Shown here: positions 34,053 through 43,609 of the stretch, piece by piece
How positions within the stretch are numbered: position 1 is the first letter of the stretch
Layout: every line of letters starts with the position of its first letter
From: Sandaracinobacteroides saxicola
GTDB lineage: Bacteria > Pseudomonadota > Alphaproteobacteria > Sphingomonadales > Sphingomonadaceae
Assembly: GCF_014117445.1 (NCBI RefSeq)
Contig: NZ_CP059851.1
Coordinates: 3,274,501-3,338,500, forward strand
Direction: 5' to 3'
Length of the DNA: 64,000 nucleotides
The notes under the pieces: model-generated
Databases searched by the model: none
Seen by the model: only the letters and a program-made list of their open reading frames with translations
Told to the model about the DNA's origin: nothing
Position numbers and translations under genes: made by a program

Positions 34053-34579
34053 CTCGGCCACCCGTGAACACCTACAATTTCACATAATGCATTGTAGCCT
34101 AATAATACAGCGGCCAATAGGCCAGTGGTCAATGATACATAGAAAGTAGGTGCCCACAACCACTTTTGTGACAAAACAGAATATTTGTATCGTTCATTTT
34201 GTGCGCTTTGCCAAGCTTTTAAAAAAACTTCTTCATTGTCAACGGATTTGAACGCCTTACCAATTAGAGAGACAGCTTCTATCTGGACAATCATTAGTAC
34301 AACATTCCATATGATGAATGATGTAAGTGAAACACACATCAATATGACTGTCCAAAGTTTTGCTTGAGTTTCCATATGGCCGGCGACTCCGCTCCAAAGA
34401 GCGAAGAATGCGGCATATCCTGCGACTATAATAATGTTATTATAGTTTTTGGCAGCACTGTCTGTAAGTGACGCGTATTCTAGCTGCTTATCAAAAATCA
34501 GTTTATTGAGTGATGTGACTGATTCATTATATTTTGCCGCATCGGAATAGCTTTTTGGCTGATCAATCGTCATATTCAT
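34049..34579 (-). CDS. A+T-rich membrane protein gene inserted between proB and proA
   Basis: A 176-residue protein of unknown function. It has a soluble N-terminal part ([35 protein letters not shown], probably helical) and three hydrophobic helices (about 49-65, 75-97, 141-163) with a charged loop between. The gene is roughly 40% G+C with many AT-ending codons (ATA, TTT, AAT), against about 70% in its neighbours. Yet it fits the operon exactly: start overlaps the proB stop (ATGA) and its stop overlaps the proA start (ATGA). Layout recalls SLATT-type membrane effectors, but I see no firm family match. Probably acquired by transfer. Confidence 0.75.
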   Translation of the reverse strand: MNMTIDQPKSYSDAAKYNESVTSLNKLIFDKQLEYASLTDSAAKNYNNIIIVAGYAAFFALWSGVAGHMETQAKLWTVILMCVSLTSFIIWNVVLMIVQIEAVSLIGKAFKSVDNEEVFLKAWQSAQNERYKYSVLSQKWLWAPTFYVSLTTGLLAAVLLGYNALCEIVGVHGWPR

Positions 34580-35706
34580 AGCATTACCATCTGGTCCCGG
34601 TGGATCATCGCGCTGCGCGGTGCATAGCCCAGGATTGCCGCCTGTGCATCACTCCGTTTGCCGGCGATGGCGCGGGCGTCGGCGATGTCATAGCCGGCAA
34701 GGCCGCGCGCCACCGGGCCGGCGGGGCCAATGACGTCCACGGGATCGCCGCGCTGGAAGCGGCCGTCCACCCGGCGCACGCCGGCGGCGAGTAGGCTCTT
34801 GCCGCTGCGCAGCGCCGTGACGGCGCCGGCGTCGACATGCAGCGCACCCATCACCGTCAGCCGCCCGGCAAGCCAGGCCTTGCGCGCCGATTCGCGGTCT
34901 CCCGCCACGAAGATGGTGCCGACACCATCGCCCAGGAAGCGCGCCAGCGGGTGCGCGCCGTGCCCGGCGGCGATGGCCAGGTGGGCGCCGGCGGCAACGG
35001 CGATCCGCGCCGCCTGCACCTTTGCCAGCATGCCGCCGCTGCCCAGCCCGCTGCCGCTGCTGGCGTCCGCAGCGCCGTCCACGGCGGCGAGGTCGGTGAC
35101 GGTCGGGATCATCGTCGCGCCGGGGTCGAGCGCGGGATTGGCGGTGTACAGCCCGTCGACATCGGAGAGCAGCACCACCGCGCCGGCGCCCGCCGCCTGC
35201 GCCACCCGCGCGGCCAGGCGGTCGTTGTCGCCAAAGCGGATTTCCTCGGTCGCCACCGAATCATTCTCGTTCAGCACCGGCACCACGCCCAGCGACAGCA
35301 GCCGGTCGAGCGTGGCGCTGGCGTTCAGGTAGCGCCGCCGGTCCTCCAGATCGCCCAGCGTCACCAGCATCTGCGCGGCGGTCAGGCCATGCGCCGCCAG
35401 CAGCTCCGCATACAGCCCGGCGAGCAGGATCTGGCCGGTGGCGGCGGCGGCCTGCGCATCCTCCAGGCTGGCGCGCCCGCCCCTTGCCAGGCCCAGCCGC
35501 TTCGCCCCCAGCGCGATCGCGCCCGAGGAGACGATGGCGACCTGCTGACCGGCGGCAACGCGCGCGGCGACATCGGCGATGACGCTTGCGAGCCACTCGC
35601 GCCGCACGCCGCCGTCCGCCGCGACCAGCAGCGCGGAGCCGATCTTCACCACCAGCCGCGCCGCGCCGGTGAAAGGCGCGACCCGCGCCGCTACAGCGGG
35701 GTCCAT
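34576..35706 (-). CDS. proB: Glutamate 5-kinase
   Basis: A 376-residue ProB, the first and feedback-controlled enzyme of proline synthesis. The kinase domain starts RLVVKIGSALL and contains VIVSSGAIALGAKRLG, PVLNENDSV, FGDNDRLAARVAQAAGAGAVVLLSDVDGLYTANP and GSGGMLAKVQAA; the C-terminal PUA domain (GALHVDAGAVTALRSGKSLLAAGVRRVDG) is present. It overlaps obgE by 16 bases. The usual partner proA is displaced by one gene. Confidence 0.95.
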   Translation of the reverse strand: MDPAVAARVAPFTGAARLVVKIGSALLVAADGGVRREWLASVIADVAARVAAGQQVAIVSSGAIALGAKRLGLARGGRASLEDAQAAAATGQILLAGLYAELLAAHGLTAAQMLVTLGDLEDRRRYLNASATLDRLLSLGVVPVLNENDSVATEEIRFGDNDRLAARVAQAAGAGAVVLLSDVDGLYTANPALDPGATMIPTVTDLAAVDGAADASSGSGLGSGGMLAKVQAARIAVAAGAHLAIAAGHGAHPLARFLGDGVGTIFVAGDRESARKAWLAGRLTVMGALHVDAGAVTALRSGKSLLAAGVRRVDGRFQRGDPVDVIGPAGPVARGLAGYDIADARAIAGKRSDAQAAILGYAPRSAMIHRDQMVML

Positions 35707-36731
35707 GCCGCCACGTCCTTCGCCACCTGTCCTTTCGCCACCAGTTCCGTCACCGCGTCCAGCATCGGCGGCAGGCCGGCCCGCGTGGCGGCGCTGATCG
35801 CGAACACCTCCGCATCGCTTCGCCGGGCGAGCGCGCGGCGGATGTTCGCCAGCTGGCGCCCGTCCACCAGGTCGGTCTTGGTGAGGAGGATGATCTCCGC
35901 CTTGTCCTCCAGCCCCGCGCCATAGGCCTCCAGCTCGCCGCGCACGATGTCATAGGCGTCCGTCGGCGCGTCGCCGGCGGCATCGACCAGGTGCAGCAGC
36001 ACGCGGCAGCGCTCGACATGGCCCAGGAAGCGGTCACCGATGCCGGCGCCATCCGCCGCGCCCTCGATCAGGCCGGGGATGTCCGCCAGCACGAATTCGC
36101 GGCCGGCATGGCTGACGACGCCGAGCTGCGGCTTCAACGTGGTGAAGGCATAGGCGCCGACCTTCGCCTGGGCATTGGTGAGCGCGTTCAGCAAACTCGA
36201 TTTGCCGGCGTTGGGCAGGCCGACCAGCCCGGCATCCGCCAGCAGCTTCAGCCGCAGCCAGACGCTGAGTTCCTGCCCGGGAAAGCCCTTCTGGAACTGC
36301 CGCGGGGCGCGGTTGGTGCTGGTCTTGTAGTGGGTGTTGCCCTTGCCGCCATCGCCGCCGCGCAGCAGCACCACGCGCTGGCCCTCGGCCGTCAGGTCGG
36401 CGAGCAGCGTGCGCTCGTTGGGATCCTCGGCATCATCCGCCAGGATCTGCGTGCCGATGGGCACGGGGATCAGCAGGTCGCCGCCGTGCGCGCCGGTGCG
36501 GTTGGTGCCCATGCCATGGCCGCCGCGCGCCGCCTTGAAATGCTGGGCATAGCGGAAATCGATGAGCGTGTTGAGGCCGGCGACGGCGTGGAAGATGATG
36601 TCCCCGCCCTTGCCGCCGTCGCCGCCGTTGGGGCCGCCATATTCGATGAACTTCTCCCGCCGGAAGGCGACGGCGCCGTCCCCGCCCCAGCCGGAGCGCA
36701 GGTGAATCTTGGCTTGGTCGAGGAACATCAT
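35691..36731 (-). CDS. obgE: GTPase ObgE/CgtA
   Basis: A 346-residue Obg GTPase: N-terminal glycine-rich Obg fold (MMFLDQAKIHLRSGWGGDGAVAFRREKFIEYGGPNGGDGGKGGDI), then the G domain with GLPNAGKSSLLNALT (P-loop), DIPGLIEGAADGAGIGDRFL (switch II), LTKTDLVDG (NKxD-type). It acts in large-subunit ribosome assembly and stress control. ATG 36731 or the next ATG may start it. It heads the minus-strand run obgE-proB-(A+T-rich gene)-proA-nadD-rsfS. Confidence 0.97.
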   Translation of the reverse strand: MMFLDQAKIHLRSGWGGDGAVAFRREKFIEYGGPNGGDGGKGGDIIFHAVAGLNTLIDFRYAQHFKAARGGHGMGTNRTGAHGGDLLIPVPIGTQILADDAEDPNERTLLADLTAEGQRVVLLRGGDGGKGNTHYKTSTNRAPRQFQKGFPGQELSVWLRLKLLADAGLVGLPNAGKSSLLNALTNAQAKVGAYAFTTLKPQLGVVSHAGREFVLADIPGLIEGAADGAGIGDRFLGHVERCRVLLHLVDAAGDAPTDAYDIVRGELEAYGAGLEDKAEIILLTKTDLVDGRQLANIRRALARRSDAEVFAISAATRAGLPPMLDAVTELVAKGQVAKDVAAWTPL

Positions 36732-36843
36732 CTGAACGGGCCTTTAATCGCGGCTTACGAAAAATTGTGGGGGTTGTCGAACCGGTGACAGGCGCGGCGC
36801 CGACAAGGAACGGGCAGGAGGAACTGCACGAAGGAGAGTGAGC

Positions 36844-37068
36844 ATGACGAAAACCCCCCTGATCGCGACGCTGGCGGCGCTGGCGCTGTCAACGGGCGCC
36901 TTTGCCCAGGCGCCCGCCGCGGCCGAACATGCCGCCAAGGCGCAGGAGCATGCGACCGCCGCGGCGAGCGCGACCGGCGCCAAGAAGGCCGAGCATCACC
37001 GCATGGCGGCGAAGCATCACAAGGAAGCCGCGAAGGCGCATGAAAAGGCGGCCGCCGCACCGAAATGA
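36844..37068 (+). CDS. Small secreted Ala/His/Lys-rich helical protein
   Basis: A 74-residue precursor with a signal peptide (MTKTPLIATLAALALSTGAFA, cut after AFA) and a mature part of helical repeats rich in Ala, His and Lys (AAEHAAKAQEHATAAASATGAKKAEHHRMAAKHHKEAAKAHEKAA). Histidines spaced along the helix could bind metal. It starts at ATG 36844 with ribosome binding site AAGGAG seven to eight bases before; GTG 36838 is in frame too. A strong intrinsic terminator follows. Sphingomonads often carry such small periplasmic proteins; the role is unknown. Confidence 0.7.
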   Translation: MTKTPLIATLAALALSTGAFAQAPAAAEHAAKAQEHATAAASATGAKKAEHHRMAAKHHKEAAKAHEKAAAAPK

Positions 37069-37084
37069 TCGCCGCTCGACACGC

Positions 37085-37121
37085 AAAGGGCCGGGAGAGT
37101 CGCCTCTCCCGGCCCTTTTTT
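37085..37121 (+). terminator. Intrinsic terminator
   Basis: AAAGGGCCGGGAGAG (37085-37099), loop TCGC, exact complement (37104-37118) and a run of six T (37116-37121). It serves the small secreted protein gene; the AAA at its left base makes weaker termination possible for rpmA coming from the other side. It is the only classical hairpin plus T-tract terminator I found. Confidence 0.9.
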
Positions 37122-37134
37122 CGTGCCTCAGCCC

Positions 37135-37404
37135 TTATTCGGCGGCCAGCGCCACCGCGTCGATGCTGACATATTTGCGGCCCTGCTTGCCGTCGTGGAA
37201 GCGGACCTTGCCGTGCGCGGTCGCGAACAGGGTGTGATCCTTGCCCAGGCCGACGTTGACGCCCGGATAGACGCGGGTGCCGCGCTGGCGGATGATGATG
37301 TTGCCGGCGACCGCATCCTGGCCGCCGAAAATCTTCACGCCGAGGCGCTTCGCGTTCGAATCGCGGCCGTTGCGCGACGAGCCGCCTGCCTTTTTATGTG
37401 CCAT
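37135..37404 (-). CDS. rpmA: 50S ribosomal protein L27 (bL27)
   Basis: An 89-residue bL27 with the conserved N-terminus [24 protein letters not shown] that reaches the peptidyl transferase centre, then [22 protein letters not shown] and DHTLFA. No N-terminal processing extension is present. It follows rplU after 20 bases, the usual order, upstream of the obgE-proBA region. Confidence 0.97.
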   Translation of the reverse strand: MAHKKAGGSSRNGRDSNAKRLGVKIFGGQDAVAGNIIIRQRGTRVYPGVNVGLGKDHTLFATAHGKVRFHDGKQGRKYVSIDAVALAAE

Positions 37405-37424
37405 GGTGGGGTCTCGCTTTCAGC

Positions 37425-37715
37425 TCAGGCGATGGAAAGGATTTTCAGCACCGTCTGGTGCTGGCGGTGGCCGTTCTTGCGGCGATAGTTGTGGCGGCGG
37501 CGCTTCTTGAAGATGATGACCTTGTCGGCCTTGTCATGCATCAGGATTTCCGCCGTCACCGCGCCGCCGCTCTTCAGCGTGCCGCCGTCGCTGACCATCA
37601 GCACGTCATCCAGCGTGATGGTCTCGCCGGGCTCGCCGCCCAGGCGCTCCACGATGATCTTGTCATTGGCGGCAACCCGATATTGTTTGCCACCGGTGCG
37701 AACAACCGCGAACAT
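37425..37715 (-). CDS. rplU: 50S ribosomal protein L21 (bL21)
   Basis: A 96-residue bL21 starting [25 protein letters not shown]; other typical parts are [43 protein letters not shown]. It binds 23S rRNA and is transcribed with rpmA. ATG 37715 is chosen because the family begins there, although the frame is open for 37 further codons. A good -35/-10 pair lies upstream in the gap shared with the divergent amidohydrolase gene. Confidence 0.97.
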   Translation of the reverse strand: MFAVVRTGGKQYRVAANDKIIVERLGGEPGETITLDDVLMVSDGGTLKSGGAVTAEILMHDKADKVIIFKKRRRHNYRRKNGHRQHQTVLKILSIA

Positions 37716-37775
37716 CTTCTGTCCAATCTTCAAACATGCGTGCGCGACACGGCAGGGCCGTCCGCGGGAGGGCGC

Positions 37776-37805
37776 CGCATAAGGGAGAGGGGCCTTGCTT
37801 GTCAA
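37776..37805 (-). promoter_or_regulatory. Likely promoter of rplU-rpmA
   Basis: On the minus strand TTGACA (37800-37805), 18 bases, TATGCG (37776-37781). The -35 box is perfect; the -10 is moderate. The start of transcription would be about 55 bases before the rplU ATG. Confidence 0.5.
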
Positions 37806-37855
37806 CCGGGCGTCGGCGTGAAACAAAGCAGAAAAGCTGTCAGGGAGATAAGAGG

Positions 37856-39136
<1,281 letters not shown>

Positions 39137-39178
39137 CCGTTGCGAGAGGGGGAATTCTCGTAACCTGTGGAGTGAGTG

Positions 39179-41047
39179 ATGAAAAAGACAGTGATGCTTG
39201 GAACGTCCGGTCTGGCGTTGTTGCTGACCGGGTGCATGAACGCGCGTGAAATGGCGGCGACCGCCGCGGTGCTGCCCACCCCGCAGGCAGCGGCGGCCCC
39301 CGCCGCCCCGGTCGCCCCGCCGGCCCCGGTCATGTCCGCGTCCGAACGGCTGGCGAAGCTGTTCAAGGACAGCGACGAGGACAATCTTCGCCGCAACCCG
39401 ATCGGCGCGCTGTTCCGCGGCGACCTGCGCTATGCCGACCAGTTCGGCGATTATATCACCGACGCCTATCTCGCCGCCGAGAAGAAGGCGGCGGAGGATG
39501 AGCTGGCAGCCTTGAACGCCATCCCGCGCGATGCCCTGGGCGCGGATGAGAAGGTCAGCTACGACACCTTCAAATGGCAGCGGGAGATGGACCTGAAGGG
39601 GTTTGAGCCGGCGCTGCTGTCGGCCAGCATCGTGCGCCCGATCGACCATTTCAACGGCTTCCACGCCTTCTTCGCCGACCTTTCCAGCGGGCAGAGCGCG
39701 GCACCGTTCAAGACCGTCAAGGATTATGAGGACAATCTGAAGCGGATCGACGGCTGGGTGATCGCGATGGACCGCGCCATCGGCCGCATGCAGGAAGGGC
39801 TGAAGGCCGGCGTGGTGCAGCCGAAAGTGGTTTCCACCCGCGTGCTCGACCAGTTGAACCGCTTCGTCGAGCAGGGCGTCGAGAAGTCCCCTTTCATGAT
39901 GCCGGTCGCCAAATTCCCCGAGGCCGTGCCACCGGCCGACCAGGCGCGGTTGCGGGGCGCCTATGCGGCGACCGTGAAGGACAAGATCCTGCCGGCCTAC
40001 ACGCGGATGCGCGATTTCTTCCGCGACCGCTATCTGCCCGCCAGCCGCGAAGCGCCTGGCCTGTCGGCGATGCCCGGCGGCGCGGCGCTCTATGCCTATA
40101 TGGTGCAGACCCAGACCACCACCGACATGACGCCCGACGAGATCCACGCGCTGGGCCTTTCCGAAGTGGCGCGCATCACCGCGGCGATGGAGAGCGTGAA
40201 GAAACAGGTCGGCTTCAAGGGCACGCTTCGGCAGTTCTTCAACCATATCCGCACCGACAAGCAGTTCCAGCCGGCGAGCGTGCAGGCGCTGGGCGACGGC
40301 TATCGCGCCATCGGCAAGCGGGTGGACGTGACCATCCCGCTGCTGTTCTCCGCCGTCCCGAAATCGCCGCTGGAGATCAAGCCGGTGCCGGCCTTCCTGG
40401 AGAAGGACCAGGCCGCCGCCTATTACCAGCAGGGAACGCCCGACGGAAAACGCCCCGGCACCTTCTATTTCAACACCTATGACCTGAAATCGCGCAGCAC
40501 GCCGGGGATGGAGACGCTGTACCTGCACGAAGCGGTGCCCGGCCACCATTTCCAGATTTCGCTGGCGATGGAGAATGAGAAGCTGCCACCCTTCCAGCGC
40601 TTCGGCGGCAACACCGCCTTTGTCGAGGGCTGGGCGCTCTATGCCGAATCGCTGGGGCCGGAGCTGGGCCTGTTCAAGGATCCCTACCAGCTTTACGGCC
40701 ATCTGGACGACGAGATGCTGCGCGCCATCCGCCTGGTGGTGGACACCGGGCTGCATGCCAAGGGCTGGAGCCGGCAGCAGGCCATCAACTATATGCTGAA
40801 CAACAGCGCGCAGGGCCGCACGGATGCCGTGAACGAGATCGACCGCTACATCGCAATGCCGGCGCAGGCGCTGGCCTACAAGGTGGGCCAGATCAAAATC
40901 CGCGAGCTGCGGACCCGGGCCGAGAAAGCACTGGGCCCGAAGTTCGACGTGCGCGAATTCCACGCCCAGGTGCTGATGACCGGCGCGCTGCCGCTGAAGG
41001 TGCTGGAGGCGAAGATTGATGGGTGGATTGCGGCCAAGGCGGCCTGA
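39179..41047 (+). CDS. DUF885 family lipoprotein, probable zinc metalloprotease
   Basis: A 622-residue lipoprotein: lipobox LLTGC (Cys about 19), an Ala/Pro linker, then the DUF885 domain. The zinc motif is LYLHEAVPGHHFQ (HExxPGHH) with the glutamate-bearing AFVEGWALYAESLG as third ligand region; YFNTYDLKSRST and LDDEMLRAIRLVVDTGLHAKGWS also match. The family contains peptidase-like enzymes of the M3/M32 zincin type with unclear natural substrates. ATG 39179 is preferred over GTG 39176. The stop lies in the left arm of a perfect hairpin that opens a composite repeat. Confidence 0.9.
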   Translation: MKKTVMLGTSGLALLLTGCMNAREMAATAAVLPTPQAAAAPAAPVAPPAPVMSASERLAKLFKDSDEDNLRRNPIGALFRGDLRYADQFGDYITDAYLAAEKKAAEDELAALNAIPRDALGADEKVSYDTFKWQREMDLKGFEPALLSASIVRPIDHFNGFHAFFADLSSGQSAAPFKTVKDYEDNLKRIDGWVIAMDRAIGRMQEGLKAGVVQPKVVSTRVLDQLNRFVEQGVEKSPFMMPVAKFPEAVPPADQARLRGAYAATVKDKILPAYTRMRDFFRDRYLPASREAPGLSAMPGGAALYAYMVQTQTTTDMTPDEIHALGLSEVARITAAMESVKKQVGFKGTLRQFFNHIRTDKQFQPASVQALGDGYRAIGKRVDVTIPLLFSAVPKSPLEIKPVPAFLEKDQAAAYYQQGTPDGKRPGTFYFNTYDLKSRSTPGMETLYLHEAVPGHHFQISLAMENEKLPPFQRFGGNTAFVEGWALYAESLGPELGLFKDPYQLYGHLDDEMLRAIRLVVDTGLHAKGWSRQQAINYMLNNSAQGRTDAVNEIDRYIAMPAQALAYKVGQIKIRELRTRAEKALGPKFDVREFHAQVLMTGALPLKVLEAKIDGWIAAKAA

Positions 41048-41170
41048 AACAGCCATGCTGTTTCAGGACACGCCGCCGTGCCCGGACGGCGGGGCTTCGT
41101 GGCAAGCCGATCCGGCGGCTTTGCCGACCGGACGGCTGGCCGCGAAGAACCCGTCCGACGGCGCGAGCCC
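41043..41170 (+). repeat. Degenerate composite repeat after the DUF885 gene (copy D)
   Basis: Hairpin CCTGAAACAGC-CAT-GCTGTTTCAGG (41043-41067) contains the gene's stop codon. It is followed by ACACGCCGCCGTGCCCGGACGG, resembling the tail after the NYN-gene hairpin (ACATGCCGC.GCGCCCGG), then GGCGGCTTTGCCGA and GTCCGACGG blocks. The pyrimidine tract of the full copies is missing. It fills the gap to brnT. Confidence 0.6.
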
Positions 41171-41201
41171 TTGACCTCCGCCAATTCCGCATCCACATAA
41201 T
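41171..41201 (+). promoter_or_regulatory. Likely promoter of brnT-brnA
   Basis: TTGACC (41171-41176), 19 bases, CATAAT (41196-41201). Transcription would start about at 41208, exactly the GTG proposed as brnT start, so the toxin mRNA may be leaderless or nearly so. Confidence 0.5.
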
Positions 41202-41207
41202 GCTGCG

Positions 41208-41474
41208 GTGAAAATCAGCTACGACTCCGCCAAACGCCTGCGGACGCTGGCGGAGCGCGGGCTGGATTTCAACGATGCGCCACTGCTGTTCGGCGGTCGG
41301 GTGCGAACGCTGGTCGATGACCGGGCAGATTATGGCGAAGTCCGCTCGATCACCCATGGTTATCTGAACGGGCGTGCGGTGGTGCTGGTGTGGACGCAGC
41401 GGAACGAAGGCATTCGCATCATTTCGATGCGGCATGCCCATGCGCAGGAGATGGCCCGTGTCGGACTGGATTGA
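41208..41474 (+). CDS. brnT: BrnT family toxin
   Basis: An 88-residue BrnT-type toxin, an RNase with a RelE-like fold. Matching segments are KISYDSAKRLRTLAERGLDF (usual F.WD..K...N..KHG..F), VDDRADYGEVRSITHGYLNGRAVVLVWTQRNEGIRIISMRHAHAQE (R-x-IS-R-A...E). The catalytic set in BrnT uses Arg/His/Glu residues in these strands. Start is GTG 41208; no ribosome binding site is needed if the transcript is leaderless. It is followed by brnA, which overlaps by 17 bases, so toxin precedes antitoxin as usual for BrnTA. Confidence 0.85.
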   Translation: MKISYDSAKRLRTLAERGLDFNDAPLLFGGRVRTLVDDRADYGEVRSITHGYLNGRAVVLVWTQRNEGIRIISMRHAHAQEMARVGLD

Positions 41475-41718
41475 CCCGGATGATGCCCCGATGCTGACGG
41501 CGGATTTCTTCGCCCGCGCGGAAATCCGCGAAAACGGCCGGCTGATCCGGCCCGCGAACGGCACGCTGACCCGCCCCGGCCGGCCGCCGGTGGGGGATGC
41601 GCCCAAGCAGCAGGTCAGCCTGCGGCTGGACCGCGAGGTCGTCGCCTGGTTCCGCGCGCAGGGTGCCGGCTGGCAGACGCGGATGAACGAGGCCCTGCGG
41701 CAGAAGGCGGGGCTTTAA
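41458..41718 (+). CDS. brnA: BrnA family antitoxin
   Basis: An 86-residue BrnA-like antitoxin. The C-terminal ribbon-helix-helix is KQQVSLRLDREVVAWFRAQGAGWQTRMNEALRQKAGL, very close to the BrnA pattern; the N-terminal acidic segment WIDPDDAPMLTADFFARAEI wraps the toxin. GTG 41458 has AGGAG eight bases upstream, inside brnT. BrnA normally binds BrnT and represses the pair's own promoter. Its TAA (41716-41718) shares two bases with the TAA of the convergent monooxygenase gene. Confidence 0.85.
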   Translation: MSDWIDPDDAPMLTADFFARAEIRENGRLIRPANGTLTRPGRPPVGDAPKQQVSLRLDREVVAWFRAQGAGWQTRMNEALRQKAGL

Positions 41719-43565
41719 GCCGCGATCAGGTCATCCGGGTTCGGCGCGCGGGTGGCCGCCCAATAATCCACCAGCGCGAACGGCCAGTTCTGCGTCACGC
41801 GCCCGTTGGCGCCCTTGTACCAGCTGCTGACGCCCGGCTGGCCCCAGGCCATGCGGGCGTTTTCGGCATCGACGCGCGCATTGAAGGCGTCGTGGACGTG
41901 CGGCTTCACCGAAACCGGCCCGCGCTCGGCGATCAGCCGCGCCGCCTCGACAATGTAGTTCACGCCGCATTCGGACAGGAAAATGATCGAGCCGTTGACG
42001 ACGATATTGGTGTTCGGGCCATAGACCATGAAGAAATTGGGGAAGTCCGGCACCATCAGGCCCAGGTAGGCGCGCGGGTCGCCGGCCCAGCGGTCGTGCA
42101 GGTCCACGCCGCCGGAACCGGTGACGCGGAAACTGCCCAGGAAATTGCTGGCGTGGAAGCCGGTGCCATAGATCAGCACGTCGGCCGGACGGTGCACGCC
42201 GTCCGCGGTCACCACGCCGTCCGCCACGATGCGCTCGATCGGCGTCGTCACCAGGTCGACATGCTCGCGCGCGATCGCCCGCAGCCAGACGCCATTGTCG
42301 CGCAGCGAGCGTTTCCCGCCCAGCACATAGTTGGGGATCACGCGGTCGAGGAGGTCGCGGCGGTCGGCCAGCTGCGCCTCGATCTTCTCAATGAGCGCGG
42401 CGCGCAGCTCGGCATTGGCGGCGCCGATGGTGTGTTCCGGGCCGTTCCAGCCGTCGTCGACGCGGACATTGGGCAGCACGCCGTCGGTCAGCATCCAGAA
42501 CAGCCAGAAGCGATACCATTTGTCATAGGCGGGGATATGTTCGACCGCCCACTGGAAGCCTTCGGGCACCGGATCATGATAATTGTCGGTCGGCCCCAGC
42601 CAGGGCGCGCTGCGCTGGAACACGTCCATGTGCACGACCCGGTCGACGATGGCCGGCACGAACTGGAAGGCGCTGGCGCCGGTGCCGATCACCGCGACCC
42701 GCTTGCCCGTGAGGTCGACGCCATCGTCCCAGCGCGCGGAGTGAAACGCCGGCCCGGCGAAATCCTGACGGCCGGGAATGTCGGGGTAGCGCGGCTGGTT
42801 GAGCTGGCCGACCGCGCTGACGAAGATGTCCGCGGACAATGTGCCGCCGCTGGTCTCCACCTGCCAGCGCGCGCCGTCCCAGCGGGCATGCTCCACCCTG
42901 GTGTCGAAGCGCGTCACCTCATACAACCCATGGGCCCTGGCGAAGCGCTGGAAATAGCCGAGCAGCACATCGCCCTGGCTGTAGAATTCCGGCCAGTCAT
43001 GGTTCGGCTCGAACGAGTAGCTGTAGAGGTGGTTCGGCGTGTCGACGCGCACGCCCGGATAGCGGTTCAGATACCAGGTGCCGCCAACATCGCCGTTGGC
43101 CTCCACGATCGTCACCTCCACGCCGGCCTGCCGCAGCCGGTGCGCGGCGAGCAGCCCGGACATGCCGGCGCCGCAGACGATGGCGCTGAGTTTCCGCGCC
43201 TCGATGGCCGCCGGCGCGCGCCGGTCGCGGCCGTCAAGCGCCAGCTCCTCCAGCAGGAAGGGCAGATAATGGTCGGGCACCTCGCCGCCCGCCAGCCAGA
43301 TCACCATGCGTTTCAGCATGGCATCATCCGGCAGCGGCGCCGGCTGCGCGGCGCCGGTGATGATCGGCCACAGCACCCGGTCGGCCTCGTTTCGGATATG
43401 AGACGCGAATTCATCACTGAAACCGCCCATGCCGTCGCCGAAGAAGTCATAGACCGGCGTTTCGGCATCCAGCAGCGACGGGTCGCCCGACGCCTGCACC
43501 GTCACCACCGCCAGTGTCGGCAGATGGGTGCTGACCAAGGCCAGTTCGAACGCGGCACGATTCAT
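41715..43565 (-). CDS. Flavin-containing Baeyer-Villiger monooxygenase, hydroxyacetophenone-monooxygenase-like
   Basis: A 616-residue class B flavoprotein monooxygenase. After a 127-residue N-terminal extension come the FAD fold (AIVCGAGMSGLLAAHRL), the BVMO fingerprint FAGPAFHSARWDD (F-x-G-x3-H-x3-W-D) and the NADPH fold VAVIGTGASAFQFVP. Such an N-terminal extension is known from 4-hydroxyacetophenone monooxygenase. It would insert oxygen beside a ketone, giving an ester or lactone, in the cytoplasm. ATG 43565 with AGGAG nearby is the start. It follows the MFS gene 43610-44824 after 44 bases and may be transcribed with it. Confidence 0.9.
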   Translation of the reverse strand: MNRAAFELALVSTHLPTLAVVTVQASGDPSLLDAETPVYDFFGDGMGGFSDEFASHIRNEADRVLWPIITGAAQPAPLPDDAMLKRMVIWLAGGEVPDHYLPFLLEELALDGRDRRAPAAIEARKLSAIVCGAGMSGLLAAHRLRQAGVEVTIVEANGDVGGTWYLNRYPGVRVDTPNHLYSYSFEPNHDWPEFYSQGDVLLGYFQRFARAHGLYEVTRFDTRVEHARWDGARWQVETSGGTLSADIFVSAVGQLNQPRYPDIPGRQDFAGPAFHSARWDDGVDLTGKRVAVIGTGASAFQFVPAIVDRVVHMDVFQRSAPWLGPTDNYHDPVPEGFQWAVEHIPAYDKWYRFWLFWMLTDGVLPNVRVDDGWNGPEHTIGAANAELRAALIEKIEAQLADRRDLLDRVIPNYVLGGKRSLRDNGVWLRAIAREHVDLVTTPIERIVADGVVTADGVHRPADVLIYGTGFHASNFLGSFRVTGSGGVDLHDRWAGDPRAYLGLMVPDFPNFFMVYGPNTNIVVNGSIIFLSECGVNYIVEAARLIAERGPVSVKPHVHDAFNARVDAENARMAWGQPGVSSWYKGANGRVTQNWPFALVDYWAATRAPNPDDLIAA

Positions 43566-43609
43566 GGCTGATCTCCTGTTGCACCTATGAAGCCTTGCCC
43601 GCGGCCGCG

